Shown here one piece after another: positions 34,906 to 43,747 of a stretch of 64,000 nt of DNA. Below the pieces are notes generated by a model. The model was not told the origin of the DNA. It was given only the letters and a program-made list of their open reading frames with translations, and did not search any database. The first letter of the stretch is position 1. Each line of letters opens with the position of its first letter. The translations under genes were made by a program, and so were the position numbers. Source of the stretch: an uncultured Hyphomicrobiales bacterium (GTDB taxonomy: Bacteria > Pseudomonadota > Alphaproteobacteria > Rhizobiales > Devosiaceae); contig CAIKKY010000019.1 in assembly GCA_903828145.1 (NCBI GenBank), forward strand, positions 186,001 through 250,000, read 5' to 3'.

Positions 34906-36378
34906 TCAGCCGAGCGCCGCGAGAACATCGGGAATGAGGTCGGGCAGGTCTTCGGCAATGAGGCCGGGCCGGCCAAAGCGCGTGCCGGTCTCGCCATGGA
35001 TATAGACCCCGGCCGAAGCCGCCTCGAAGCCCGGCATGGCCCCGGCCAGTAGCCCCGCAATAATGCCCGCCAGCACATCGCCTGATCCGGCGGTGCCGAG
35101 GGTGGGTGGGGCATTGGCATTGATGGCGGCGCGGCCATCGGGGGCTGCAATAATGCTGTCCGAACCCTTCAGAACCACCACGGCGCCCGAGAGCCGGGCC
35201 GCCGTGCGGGCACGCTCGAGCTTCGAGGCGGGCAGCAGGCCGAAGAGCCGCTGGAACTCGCCTTCGTGCGGCGTGATGACGACCGGCGCGCTGCGCGCCG
35301 TGATCGCGGCGAACAGGGTATGCGGATCGTCGGCAAAGCTGGTGAGCGCGTCGGCATCGAGCACCAGAGCGGCACCGGTTTCGAGCAGGGCTTTGACGCG
35401 GCTTCGGGTCTCGTCGCCCACCCCGGCAGCGGGGCCGATGAGCACACTCGAGACTTTTCGATCCAGAATGAAGCGGGTCATCGCCTCGGCGCTGTCCAAG
35501 GGGCGCAGCATGATGGCCGTGACATGGGCGGCCTGAATGCGCAGCGCCGCTTCTGATCCGCCGAGGGTAACGAGCCCGGCACCGGCGCGCAGCGCTGCGC
35601 GGGCACTCATCCGGCTGGCGCCGGTTTCAAGCGGTCCGCCTGACCAGACGAGGACATGGCCGCGGGTGAACTTATGGGCGTCGGCATCGAGCAACGGCAG
35701 GCGCCAGAGACTGGGTGCATTGCGCCACAGTCTCGGGCCGATTGTGTCCAGCACGTCCCGTGGAATGCCGATGTCGGCCACCAGGGTTTCGCCGCAGAGC
35801 GTACGGCCGGGCAGCAGCAGATGGCCAGGCTTGAGCCTGAAGAACGTCACCGAGAGATTGGCCCTTATTGCGGTGCCCCGGACTGCGCCGGTGGCCCCAT
35901 CGAGCCCGCTCGGCAGATCAACCGCCACCACGGGGACGCCGGAGTCATTCACAGCACCCAGAAGATCGGCAAGCGGGCCGGTGACATCGCGGTCAAGTCC
36001 GGCCCCCAAAAGCGCATCGACAATGAGGCCCGCGCCCCTGAGGACAGCGGGGGTGGCGGCAAGGACCGGACCATCCCAGCGCGCGGCCATGGCGGCGGCG
36101 TCGCCCCGCAGCAGCGCGCGATCGCCGAACAGCGCGATGCGCACGGCGCGGCCGCTGGCCTTGAGGAGCCGGGCGATGACAAAGCCGTCGCCGCCATTGT
36201 TGCCGGGCCCGGCAAGCACCAGCACCTCGCCCAGCGGATAGTGCGCCCGGATCGCATCGGTCACCGCGCGCCCGGCCCGCTCCATCAGCGTGAGGCCCGG
36301 CACGCCCGCCGCGATGGCGAGCCGGTCGGCCTCGGCCATCTGGGGCGGGGTCAGTAGCGCAAGGGGGGCAGCATGCAT
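34906..36378 (-). CDS. nnrD: Bifunctional NAD(P)HX epimerase / ADP-dependent NAD(P)HX dehydratase
   Basis: The 490-residue two-domain protein repairs hydrated NAD(P)H. The N-terminal YjeF_N epimerase domain has [16 protein letters not shown] and [15 protein letters not shown]. The C-terminal ribokinase-like dehydratase domain has [42 protein letters not shown] and [18 protein letters not shown]. The start [18 protein letters not shown] at 36378 has GGAGTG 8 bases upstream; a longer frame to 36423 enters the tig terminator. Fused Nnr proteins are common in bacteria and may be named nnr or nnrE/nnrD. Confidence 0.93.
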   Translation of the reverse strand: MHAAPLALLTPPQMAEADRLAIAAGVPGLTLMERAGRAVTDAIRAHYPLGEVLVLAGPGNNGGDGFVIARLLKASGRAVRIALFGDRALLRGDAAAMAARWDGPVLAATPAVLRGAGLIVDALLGAGLDRDVTGPLADLLGAVNDSGVPVVAVDLPSGLDGATGAVRGTAIRANLSVTFFRLKPGHLLLPGRTLCGETLVADIGIPRDVLDTIGPRLWRNAPSLWRLPLLDADAHKFTRGHVLVWSGGPLETGASRMSARAALRAGAGLVTLGGSEAALRIQAAHVTAIMLRPLDSAEAMTRFILDRKVSSVLIGPAAGVGDETRSRVKALLETGAALVLDADALTSFADDPHTLFAAITARSAPVVITPHEGEFQRLFGLLPASKLERARTAARLSGAVVVLKGSDSIIAAPDGRAAINANAPPTLGTAGSGDVLAGIIAGLLAGAMPGFEAASAGVYIHGETGTRFGRPGLIAEDLPDLIPDVLAALG

Positions 36379-36413
36379 GCGGGTCACTCCGTGAGGCAGC
36401 CTATCATGGGCGC

Positions 36414-36448
36414 GAAAAAGCAAAAGGCCGCCCCGAGGGACGGCCTTT
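36414..36448 (-). terminator. Rho-independent terminator of tig
   Basis: On the minus strand the stem AAAGGCCG/CGGCCTTT with extra G-C pairs is followed by TTGCTTTTTCG. It lies about 25 bases after the tig stop. Confidence 0.8.
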
Positions 36449-36473
36449 CGACGTTTAAAGGCGCCGAAGCGGC

Positions 36474-37853
36474 TTAATGGTGATGTTCCTCGGGAACGCC
36501 ATCATCATCGGCCTGGATGATCTTGGCGAGTTCCTCGCGGGTCATGGTCTTGTCGGCGGACTTCACGAGACCAGCGACGAAATCGATGACCTTGTTCTCG
36601 AACACCGGGGCGCGCAGCGCGGCGAGGGCCTGCGGGTTTTTCCGATAGTAGTCGTAAACCTGCTGTTCCTGGCCGGGGAAGCGGCGGACTTCGGCGATCA
36701 GCGCCTGCTGATGCTCTTCGTCGGTCACTTCGACCTTGTTCTGGTTGCCCACTTCGGCAACCACGAGCCCGAGGCGCACGCGGCGCTCGGCGATCTTGCG
36801 GTACTGCTCACGCGAATCGGCTTCGGTCGTGCCTTCGTCTTCGAAGGAGCGGCCATGGTGCTCTATCTCGTGCACAACGCGCTGCCAGATTGTGTCGAAT
36901 TCGGCATCGACCAGCTGGGCCGGCACATCGAACTTGTGGCCTTCATCCAGCGCATCGAGAAGCTGGCGCTTCACGGCCTGGCGGCTCATCGAATCAAGCG
37001 CCGCGCGCATCTGGTCCTTCACGGCGTCGCGGAGGCCCGCAACGTTCTCAAGACCCAGCGACTGGGCAAAGCCATCGTCCAGCTCACCCTTCTTGGGGGC
37101 GTCGGCGTGGAGGATCGACACCTCGAAATCGGCCTTTTTACCGGCGAGTTCTGCCTGATTATAGTCCTTGGGGAACGTGACCTTGACGGTCTTGGTCTCG
37201 CCCTTCTTCAGGCCCACGAGCTGCTCTTCGAAGCCGGGGATGAATTCGCCCGAGCCCACTGTGAGGTGAGCATGGTCGGCCGAACCGCCGGTGAAGGCCT
37301 CACCATTGATGGTGCCCTTGAAGCTGAGCCCGATCCGGTCGCCGTTTTCAACCACGGCGCCGTCGCCCTTATCCTCGTACCCCTTCTGGTTGAGGAACAC
37401 GCGGTGGACTTCCTTCTCAACCTCGGCGTCGTCGATGTCGACAACCGGCCGCTCGATCTTGATCGAGGCGAAGTCCATCAGCGCAACCGGCGGCAGCACT
37501 TCATAGGAGACTTCGAACGAGAGGTCGGCGCCACCGTCGAGGATCTGGTTGATGACGGCCTGATCTTCGGGCAGGTCAACCTTGGGCTGGGCCGCGGCGC
37601 GTTCGGAGCGCTCATCAAGCGCCTTGGCGACGGTCTGGTTGATCGCATCCGTCAGCACTTCGGACATGGCCGAACGACCATAGACCTTCTTGAGGTGCGC
37701 GGTCGGCACCTTGCCGGGGCGGAAGCCCTTGATATTGGCAGTGCCTTTCAGCTCGTCGAGCCGGGCTTCGAGCCGTTCGCTCAGGTCCTTGGCCGGAATG
37801 ACCAGGGAGAGTTTGCGCTTGAGGCCCTCGTTAAGGGTTTCTTTAACCTGCAT
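36474..37853 (-). CDS. tig: Trigger factor (ribosome-associated chaperone and prolyl isomerase)
   Basis: The 459-residue protein begins [20 protein letters not shown] and includes the ribosome-docking signature [10 protein letters not shown] near residue 42, an FKBP-like PPIase domain (about 155-240; [23 protein letters not shown]) and the helical C-terminal arms. It binds nascent chains at the exit tunnel. The C-terminus ends in acidic residues and three histidines. The open frame continues upstream to 38009 across the tRNA-Leu gene but homologues start at 37853. Confidence 0.96.
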   Translation of the reverse strand: MQVKETLNEGLKRKLSLVIPAKDLSERLEARLDELKGTANIKGFRPGKVPTAHLKKVYGRSAMSEVLTDAINQTVAKALDERSERAAAQPKVDLPEDQAVINQILDGGADLSFEVSYEVLPPVALMDFASIKIERPVVDIDDAEVEKEVHRVFLNQKGYEDKGDGAVVENGDRIGLSFKGTINGEAFTGGSADHAHLTVGSGEFIPGFEEQLVGLKKGETKTVKVTFPKDYNQAELAGKKADFEVSILHADAPKKGELDDGFAQSLGLENVAGLRDAVKDQMRAALDSMSRQAVKRQLLDALDEGHKFDVPAQLVDAEFDTIWQRVVHEIEHHGRSFEDEGTTEADSREQYRKIAERRVRLGLVVAEVGNQNKVEVTDEEHQQALIAEVRRFPGQEQQVYDYYRKNPQALAALRAPVFENKVIDFVAGLVKSADKTMTREELAKIIQADDDGVPEEHHH

Positions 37854-37910
37854 TGGAGTTCCCGTTCTCGACATTGTTCTTTTGGCCGGAGCGATACCTC
37901 GCGACGGCGC

Positions 37911-37996
37911 TGGTGCGGGTGAGAGGGTTCGAACCTCCACGCCTTTTGGGCGCTGGAACCTAAATCCAGTGCGTCTACCAGTTCCGCCACACCCGC
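37911..37996 (-). tRNA. tRNA-Leu (TAG)
   Basis: An 86-nt class II tRNA is visible: acceptor GCGGGTG/CACCCGC, D-arm GGCGGAACTGGTAGACGC, anticodon stem CTGGA/TCCAG with loop TTTAGGT (anticodon TAG), a long variable arm (CGCCCAAAAGGCG), T-loop GGTTCGAACCC and encoded CCA. It may be co-transcribed with tig, as no T-run separates them. Confidence 0.97.
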
Positions 37997-38191
37997 GAAG
38001 CGGCCCCAAGCCGGGGTCGCGTGCATATATGGCAAGAACAAACCCCAGTCAAAGCCTTTGCCGACAAGGCGTGACGCAAAGCCGCGCGCACCACCCTGCC
38101 CGGGCGCCGGATAAAGCGCCCAACGATGAGGCAAAGGGCGTTTTGGCCCCGGCGGCATGCCCTAAATTCCATCGTCGTGCCTTAAATTTAG

Positions 38192-38686
<495 letters not shown>

Positions 38687-38750
38687 CACTCACTCCCGGA
38701 GCGACGGCGAGGCCCAATGCTCCATAACAGCTTTCTAACAGGGGAACCTT

Positions 38751-40160
38751 ATGACCACTGGAAGCGACATCCTCAAGAAGATCAAGGACGAGGATATCAA
38801 GTACGTCGACCTGCGCTTCACCGATTTGCGCGGCAAGCTGCAGCATGTGACCTTCGATAGCTCGGTGGTCGATGAAGACCTGTTCGAAGAAGGCACGATG
38901 TTCGACGGTTCGTCGATCGTTGGCTGGAAGGCGATCAACGAGTCCGACATGGTGCTGATGCCCGATCCGGATTCGGCTTATATGGATCCGTTCTTCGGCG
39001 CCTCGACCCTCGCCATCAACTGCGACATTCTCGAGCCCCTCACCTATCAGCCCTACAACCGCGATCCGCGCACCACGGCCAAGAAGGCCGAAGCCTATGT
39101 GCGCGAACTCGGCCTTGGCGATTCGGTGTATTTCGGGCCGGAACCCGAATTCTTCATTTTCGACGACGTGCGCTATTCGAACACCACCTACAAAGTGGGC
39201 TTCGAACTCGATTCGAGCGAACTGCCGACGAATAACGACACCCAGTATGAGATGGGCAACAACGGCCATCACATCGGGCTGAAGAAGGGCTACTTCCCGG
39301 TCCCGCCGCTCGACAGCGCGCAGGATATGCGCGGTGAAATGCTGGCCGCGATGGGCGCCATGGGCGTACCGATCGAAAAGCACCACCACGAAGTCGCCTC
39401 GGCACAGCACGAACTGGGCATGAAGTTTGCGCCCATCATTCAGGCCGCCGACAATGTGCAGATCTACAAGTACGTGATCCAGCAGGTTGCCCAGGCCTAT
39501 GGCAAGACGGCCACGTTCATGCCGAAGCCGGTCTATGGCGACAATGGCTCGGGCATGCACTGCCACCAGTCGATCTGGAAGGACGGCAAGCCGCTGTTCG
39601 CCGGTGACCAGTATGCCGGTCTGTCGATGGATGCCCTGTACTACATCGGCGGTATCATCAAGCACGCCAAGGCCATCAACGCCTTCACCAACCCGACCAC
39701 CAACAGCTACAAGCGCCTGGTGCCGGGCTTTGAAGCCCCTGTGCTGCTGGCCTATTCGGCCCGCAACCGTTCGGCCTCGTGCCGCATTCCCTTCGGCCAG
39801 TCGCCGAAGGCCAAGCGCGTCGAGATCCGCTTCCCCGATCCGCTGGCCAACCCGTATCTCGGCTTTGCCGCGATGCTGATGGCCGGTGTCGACGGCATCC
39901 GCAACAAGATCCACCCGGGCGACCCGATGGACAAGGATCTGTACGAGCTGCCGAAGGAAGAACTCCGCAACATCCCGACCGTCTGTGGCAGCCTGCGCGA
40001 AGCGCTGGAAAACCTCGACAAGGATCGCGCCTTCCTCAAGGCCGGCGGCGTGTTCGATGACGATCAGATCGACAGCTATATCGAAGTGAAGATGCAGGAA
40101 GTGATCAAGTTCGAGCACACCCCGCATCCGGTCGAATATGAAATGTACTACTCGGCCTGA
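38751..40160 (+). CDS. glnA: Glutamine synthetase type I
   Basis: The 469-residue GSI enzyme has [18 protein letters not shown], the metal-binding [12 protein letters not shown], the ATP-binding [16 protein letters not shown], and the adenylylation loop [12 protein letters not shown] with the target tyrosine at about residue 398. It makes glutamine from glutamate and ammonia as a dodecamer. Co-transcription with glnB under sigma-54 and the presence of the adenylylation tyrosine indicate standard Ntr control. A strong terminator follows. Confidence 0.97.
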   Translation: MTTGSDILKKIKDEDIKYVDLRFTDLRGKLQHVTFDSSVVDEDLFEEGTMFDGSSIVGWKAINESDMVLMPDPDSAYMDPFFGASTLAINCDILEPLTYQPYNRDPRTTAKKAEAYVRELGLGDSVYFGPEPEFFIFDDVRYSNTTYKVGFELDSSELPTNNDTQYEMGNNGHHIGLKKGYFPVPPLDSAQDMRGEMLAAMGAMGVPIEKHHHEVASAQHELGMKFAPIIQAADNVQIYKYVIQQVAQAYGKTATFMPKPVYGDNGSGMHCHQSIWKDGKPLFAGDQYAGLSMDALYYIGGIIKHAKAINAFTNPTTNSYKRLVPGFEAPVLLAYSARNRSASCRIPFGQSPKAKRVEIRFPDPLANPYLGFAAMLMAGVDGIRNKIHPGDPMDKDLYELPKEELRNIPTVCGSLREALENLDKDRAFLKAGGVFDDDQIDSYIEVKMQEVIKFEHTPHPVEYEMYYSA

Positions 40161-40181
40161 TCGGCTGGAGAGCGCAAAACG

Positions 40182-40209
40182 AAAGGGCCCCGGTTGGGGC
40201 CCTTTTTTT
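40182..40209 (+). terminator. Rho-independent terminator after glnA (bidirectional)
   Basis: Stem AAAGGGCCCC/GGGGCCCTTT with loop GGTT and seven T residues lies 21 bases after the glnA stop. On the minus strand the same stem is followed by TTTCGTTTT, so it can also end the DUF4432 transcript. Confidence 0.9.
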
Positions 40210-40232
40210 ATGCTGCGCTCTTTGGCGCGTAA

Positions 40233-41333
40233 TCAGCGAACACGGGTCTTCACGTCAGCAATGCGGCTCCGCATCGCTTCGGTTTCGGGGGCGGTCAGCG
40301 CGCCGAAGGCATAGTCGCAATGCCAGGTGGCACCGGGCGGCAAGGCCAGCACGTTGCCCTTGCGCAGTTCGGCGGTGCGGCCATCGGCTTCGGCCGTGGC
40401 CGGCAGAACCAGCCCGAGCGCGTCTTCATCGCCATTGCGGGTCATCCAGCGCACGGCGCGGGGCAGTTGTTCGGGCCGGTGCGCAATCCAGTCGGCGCTG
40501 CCATCGGGCAGGATCTGCAGCGCGTCGGCCCAGCCATCGGGGCTGGCGACGCAATCCATGCCGGCCACCAGTTCGGGCGCCACGCGGCGGCCCGGCAGCA
40601 CCATGCGGTGCATGGCCGGTTCGGCCGCCATGGCATCCATCAGTTCGCGATAGGCCCGCTCGCCGTCGCGGTAGATCGGCAGGTGCCGCCGCACCCGGAA
40701 ATGGGTCGCATCATCGGCCACCGCATCGACAAGGCGGGCGCCGTCGATGGGCCGGAAATTCACATGGGCGAGATACATGAGGTCCATCGGGCTCGACCGG
40801 TGGTTGGTCACCGACACGCCGACATCAAGGCGGGCAGAGGCCGCGCCCAGCCGAATGACCGGCGCAAAGGTGTAATGCGCCGAAAAGGCCACGCGCTCGA
40901 GCCGTTCCCCGGCGATCTTGAGATAGGCACCGGCCCCCTCCCCGCCGAAGATCAGCCGCGCCGTATCCATTTTGGCATTGGGCAGCTCGCCGTGCAGCGG
41001 ATGGGTATCCTCGGGGGCCGGGTTGCCCATGGCGGTTACCCCGCAATGCAGCAGCAGCCCGCCGTAATTGCGGGTGTAGAGCGGGCTATCGACGGGCTCA
41101 TCGAAAATCGACTGCATGGTCAGGCGGCGCCCGTAGAAACTGGCGTCCCAGATCTGCTGACCGTGGAAGGGCAGCACAATGACTTCGCCCACCGCGTTGC
41201 GGATGCGCAGCGCTGCCAGACCCGACCCATAGCGGAAGGCCGAGACCGACAGCGTGCCGCTTTGGGCGAGCGGCCGCTCCTTGAGGTCAAAATCGGCTTC
41301 GATCAGGTTGAATACGGATTCTGGCGCGCTCAT
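40233..41333 (-). CDS. DUF4432 family protein (aldose-1-epimerase-like fold)
   Basis: The 366-residue product begins MSAPESVFNLIEADFDLKER. Features typical of DUF4432 are VLPFHGQQIWDASFYGR, the NYGGLLLHCGVTAMGNPAPED segment, DTHPLHGELPNAKM, and NHRSSPMDLMYLAHVNFRP. The family is related to galactose mutarotases, and conserved histidines suggest a sugar-binding beta-sandwich, but the substrate is unknown. No sugar-uptake or catabolic genes are adjacent. The ATG at 41333 has GGAGTAAGG upstream. Confidence 0.8.
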   Translation of the reverse strand: MSAPESVFNLIEADFDLKERPLAQSGTLSVSAFRYGSGLAALRIRNAVGEVIVLPFHGQQIWDASFYGRRLTMQSIFDEPVDSPLYTRNYGGLLLHCGVTAMGNPAPEDTHPLHGELPNAKMDTARLIFGGEGAGAYLKIAGERLERVAFSAHYTFAPVIRLGAASARLDVGVSVTNHRSSPMDLMYLAHVNFRPIDGARLVDAVADDATHFRVRRHLPIYRDGERAYRELMDAMAAEPAMHRMVLPGRRVAPELVAGMDCVASPDGWADALQILPDGSADWIAHRPEQLPRAVRWMTRNGDEDALGLVLPATAEADGRTAELRKGNVLALPPGATWHCDYAFGALTAPETEAMRSRIADVKTRVR

Positions 41334-41449
41334 GGCCCTTACTCCCAGCTCTTTTTCTCGCTCTATAAGGTCTAGCTGAGGCGGCGGGAAAGACCAGAGC
41401 CTTGCGGCCCGTTCCCCCGCCAATCCGCAAGAGACCCAGGCGGTTTCCG

Positions 41450-42970
41450 CTATGGCGCGATGTCGGCCCGCAGCCGGGTGAAGAAGGGTTCGGGACTATC
41501 GACCTCAACAAGGCGCCGCCCGACGATTTCAGCAAAGCGCGTGCCGACGCGGCGCACAAAGGCCCGATCATGCGACACGATCACCGCCGTGGCGGCCTTG
41601 TCGAGGATTTCGGCCTCCAGCGCTTCGCGGCCCGCGATATCGATATGGTTGGTCGGCTCATCGAGGAGGTAAAAGCTCGGCGCGGTCAGCCGCAGGCCGA
41701 GGAGCCCAAGCCGCCCGCGCTGCCCGGGGCTCAACTCGGCGATGGGACGGCCCTGCTTTTCGAGCGGAATGCCGATGGCAGCCAGCAGACTGCGCGTGCG
41801 CGCGTCCGGCTCATCGAAGCTTTGCGACACATAGTCGGTGGGAGTCCCTGCGCTGATGAGGGCTTCCATATCCTGATCGGCATAGCCGAGGGTCACGCGG
41901 GCGAGCTTCAGCCCGGCTGCTGGCCTGCCCTCTGCCGCCTCGTTGATCGCGCGGATCAGCCGGGATTTGCCCGTGCCGTTGCGGCCGAGCAGCATGAGCC
42001 GGTCACCCGGGGCAAGCACCAGCCGGTCGATCCGGTAGAGCGGTCCGCCATCCGGCGTCGTTACCGCAAACGCATCAAGCTGGAGGATGGCGCGGGCGTG
42101 GGTCTCGCTGGTCGCGAGCCGGATTTCGCCCTGCCGCTCGCGGTGGGCCGGTCGGGCAGCGGCTTCGATACGGGTGGCGCGGTCCTTGAGTTGCCGCGCC
42201 TTGACGGTCAACAGGTCGCTGCCGGAATTGATGCCGATATTGGTTAGTTTCCTCGCCTGATCGCGCAGCTTGCCTGCGGCTTTCACATCGCGGGCGAAGT
42301 CGCGGGCATCGGCGGCATCAGCATCATCGAGCGCAGCACGGGCTGCGGAATAGGGCACGGCAAAAAGCCGCGATTCCCCGGGCCGCAGAAACAGCGTGCG
42401 GGTCGTGAGCGCATCGAGAAAATCGCGATCATGGCTGACGATCACCATGGGCAGGTCGCGCGCCTCGCGTTTGAGCCAGGCTTCGAGCCGCATGATCTGG
42501 CCGAGATCGAGGTGATTGGTGGGCTCATCGAGCAAGAGCACATCCGGTTCAGTGACGAGGAGCCGCGCGACAAGCGCGAGCCGCTGCCAACCGCCGCTCA
42601 GCGCGTTAAGCGGTCGCGACCTGAGGGCCGTGTCGGTGCCAAGACCATCGAGGATCACATCGACGCGCCAGCGGTCGGTGTCCCGTGCCTCGGGCGGGAG
42701 CGCATCGAGCACCGCGTCGTCGAGCGACAGCGTGAGGAGGCGCTCTGGCACCATCTGGTCCATGATCCCCAGCCGGGCGCCGCGCGAGGTGATGATCTCC
42801 CCGGCTGTGGGGTCGAGCTGCCCGGCCATCAGCCGCAGCAGCGTGGATTTGCCGCGCCCGTTTCCGGCGACGACACCCAGCCGGTCGCCGGGAGACAGGG
42901 AGAAAGTCAGCCCCGAAAACAGGGGCTCGGTGGCCGTGAAGGCCAGGGATTTAACGGAAAGGGTGGCCAT
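41450..42970 (-). CDS. ABC-F family ATPase
   Basis: The 506-residue protein has two ABC domains and no membrane segments. NBD1 has Walker A GNGRGKST, signature LSGGWQRLALVARLL and Walker B VLLLDEPTNHLD. NBD2 has Walker A GRNGTGKS, a degenerate signature LSPGQRGRLGLL and LLDEPTNHID. A basic linker (about 215-290) joins them. ABC-F proteins act on the ribosome in translation or antibiotic protection; the specific role here cannot be read from sequence. The upstream region holds a palindrome and a short ORF that could form a regulatory leader. A shorter start is possible but the given ATG matches the first beta-strand. Confidence 0.9.
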   Translation of the reverse strand: MATLSVKSLAFTATEPLFSGLTFSLSPGDRLGVVAGNGRGKSTLLRLMAGQLDPTAGEIITSRGARLGIMDQMVPERLLTLSLDDAVLDALPPEARDTDRWRVDVILDGLGTDTALRSRPLNALSGGWQRLALVARLLVTEPDVLLLDEPTNHLDLGQIMRLEAWLKREARDLPMVIVSHDRDFLDALTTRTLFLRPGESRLFAVPYSAARAALDDADAADARDFARDVKAAGKLRDQARKLTNIGINSGSDLLTVKARQLKDRATRIEAAARPAHRERQGEIRLATSETHARAILQLDAFAVTTPDGGPLYRIDRLVLAPGDRLMLLGRNGTGKSRLIRAINEAAEGRPAAGLKLARVTLGYADQDMEALISAGTPTDYVSQSFDEPDARTRSLLAAIGIPLEKQGRPIAELSPGQRGRLGLLGLRLTAPSFYLLDEPTNHIDIAGREALEAEILDKAATAVIVSHDRAFVRRVGTRFAEIVGRRLVEVDSPEPFFTRLRADIAP

Positions 42971-43048
42971 GACATCTGTCCTTAAAATTACGTCAGCAAA
43001 AGGAACTGACAGGGCAGAACCGGCTTCAATCTCAGGTCGATAAGCCGA

Positions 43049-43147
43049 TCAGCCCTGCATCGCGCGATGCAGGGCGGGCACAGGCCCACGGGTGCGATGA
43101 GGATCAGGGCGCTTCAGCACCATCCACTCCGGCAAGAACACATTCAC
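43049..43147 (-). CDS. Possible 32-codon leader peptide upstream of ABC-F gene
   Basis: A GTG-initiated frame reads VNVFLPEWMVLKRPDPHRTR and continues to MQG, then TGA, which falls at the edge of the 24-base palindrome. Third-codon positions are mostly G/C like real genes here, and the ORF ends 78 bases before the ABC-F start. No strong Shine-Dalgarno is seen. ABC-F genes are often controlled by ribosome stalling on short leaders; that role is inference. Confidence 0.3.
   Translation of the reverse strand: MNVFLPEWMVLKRPDPHRTRGPVPALHRAMQG
43052..43075. repeat. Perfect 24-base palindrome in ABC-F leader
   Basis: Both strands read GCCCTGCATCGC from each end with no spacer. In RNA it would form a strong hairpin about 80 bases before the ABC-F start; no T-run follows on the minus strand. 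Confidence 0.7.
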
Positions 43148-43222
43148 GCTCAAATGATGCGACGGAGGTCGCGAGCACGCAAGCCCAATCACGCCAGAGC
43201 CTCGCCGGAGCGGTCAGGTGAT

Positions 43223-43250
43223 AAAAAAAGCGTCGCCACCAAGGCGACGC
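43223..43250 (-). terminator. Intrinsic terminator, repeat copy 1
   Basis: On the minus strand stem GCGTCGCC/GGCGACGC with a 5-base loop is followed by seven T residues. Confidence 0.75.
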
Positions 43251-43295
43251 GGAGACGATGCTCAAGAGTGAGCGTCGCCGGAGCGGTCAGGCGAT

Positions 43296-43324
43296 AAAAA
43301 AAAGCGTCGCCACCAAGGCGACGC
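43296..43324 (-). terminator. Intrinsic terminator, repeat copy 2
   Basis: The same 8-bp stem is followed by eight T residues on the minus strand. Confidence 0.75.
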
Positions 43325-43360
43325 GGAGACGATGCTCAAGAGTGAGCGTCGCCGGAGCGG

Positions 43361-43528
43361 TCAGGCGATAAAAAAAAACGTCGCCACCAAGGCGACGCTC
43401 AGGGACCGCGGCAGGGCGAGGTTGGCAAGCCGGTACGCACAACGAGATCCGGCTCGCCGCAACCCCATACAAAACCGCGTCCATGGTCCGGACATCAGGT
43501 CCGCTAGATGCACGGCCATGAAAGACAT
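43361..43528 (-). CDS. Doubtful 55-codon ORF running into terminator copy 3
   Basis: An ATG at 43528 with GGAGTAG 7 bases upstream opens 55 codons (MSFMAVHLADLMSG...). The last ten codons (VALVATFFFIA) run through the terminator hairpin and its T-run, which is unusual for a real gene. It may be an untranslated transcript that happens to be open. Confidence 0.2.
   Translation of the reverse strand: MSFMAVHLADLMSGPWTRFCMGLRRAGSRCAYRLANLALPRSLSVALVATFFFIA
43370..43398 (-). terminator. Intrinsic terminator, repeat copy 3
   Basis: Stem CGTCGCC/GGCGACG is followed by about nine T residues on the minus strand. It is the first met by a minus-strand transcript coming from 43400-43740. Confidence 0.75.
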
Positions 43529-43747
43529 ACGGCTACTCCAAACGCCAAACCGTACCTTCAGCAAATTACTGGCCCGACTTTAAAAAAGTGTGTGGAGACG
43601 GCAAACAGCCGGTAAACGGATCGTCCCTTTTTGGGGCAGTTTGCAGCGCCAAAGTGCGCTTGGCGCATGGCCGCCCCGCCCCACTCTCCGAGCCGGGCAG
43701 AAGACTGTGCTACAAGCGGTCAAAACGAATCGCCTTCTGGAGTGCCA

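Larger units (their letters stand above)
43201..43398. repeat. Tandem 73/74-base repeat, about 2.7 copies
   Basis: The unit starts at 43202, 43275 and 43349 (TCGCCGGAGCGGTCAGG), giving periods of 73 and 74 bases. Each complete unit holds two hairpins: CGATGCTC/GAGCGTCG (loop AAGAGT) and GCGTCGCC/GGCGACGC (loop ACCAA). The copies differ by one or two bases and the length of an A-run. Confidence 0.9.
42971..43747. other. 777-base intergenic region with palindrome, leader ORF and terminator repeats
   Basis: This is the largest gap in the window. It contains the ABC-F leader with a 24-base palindrome (43052-43075), a possible 32-codon ORF (43049-43147), three tandem terminator-like hairpins (43201-43398), a doubtful 55-codon ORF (43361-43528) and the parE upstream region. 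Confidence 0.7.

Noticed and set aside
43067-43297. 76-codon plus ORF in the ABC-F/parE gap
   Set aside because: No ribosome site, overlaps the terminator repeats and has arginine-rich shadow composition.
43201-43398. CRISPR array
   Set aside because: Only three units with no distinct spacers; the units are contiguous tandem repeats with terminator structure.
43287-43484. 65-codon minus ORF ending VALVATLFFIA
   Set aside because: It runs through a terminator hairpin and T-run of the repeat array and lacks a good start; its end is identical to that of another frame only because of the repeat.
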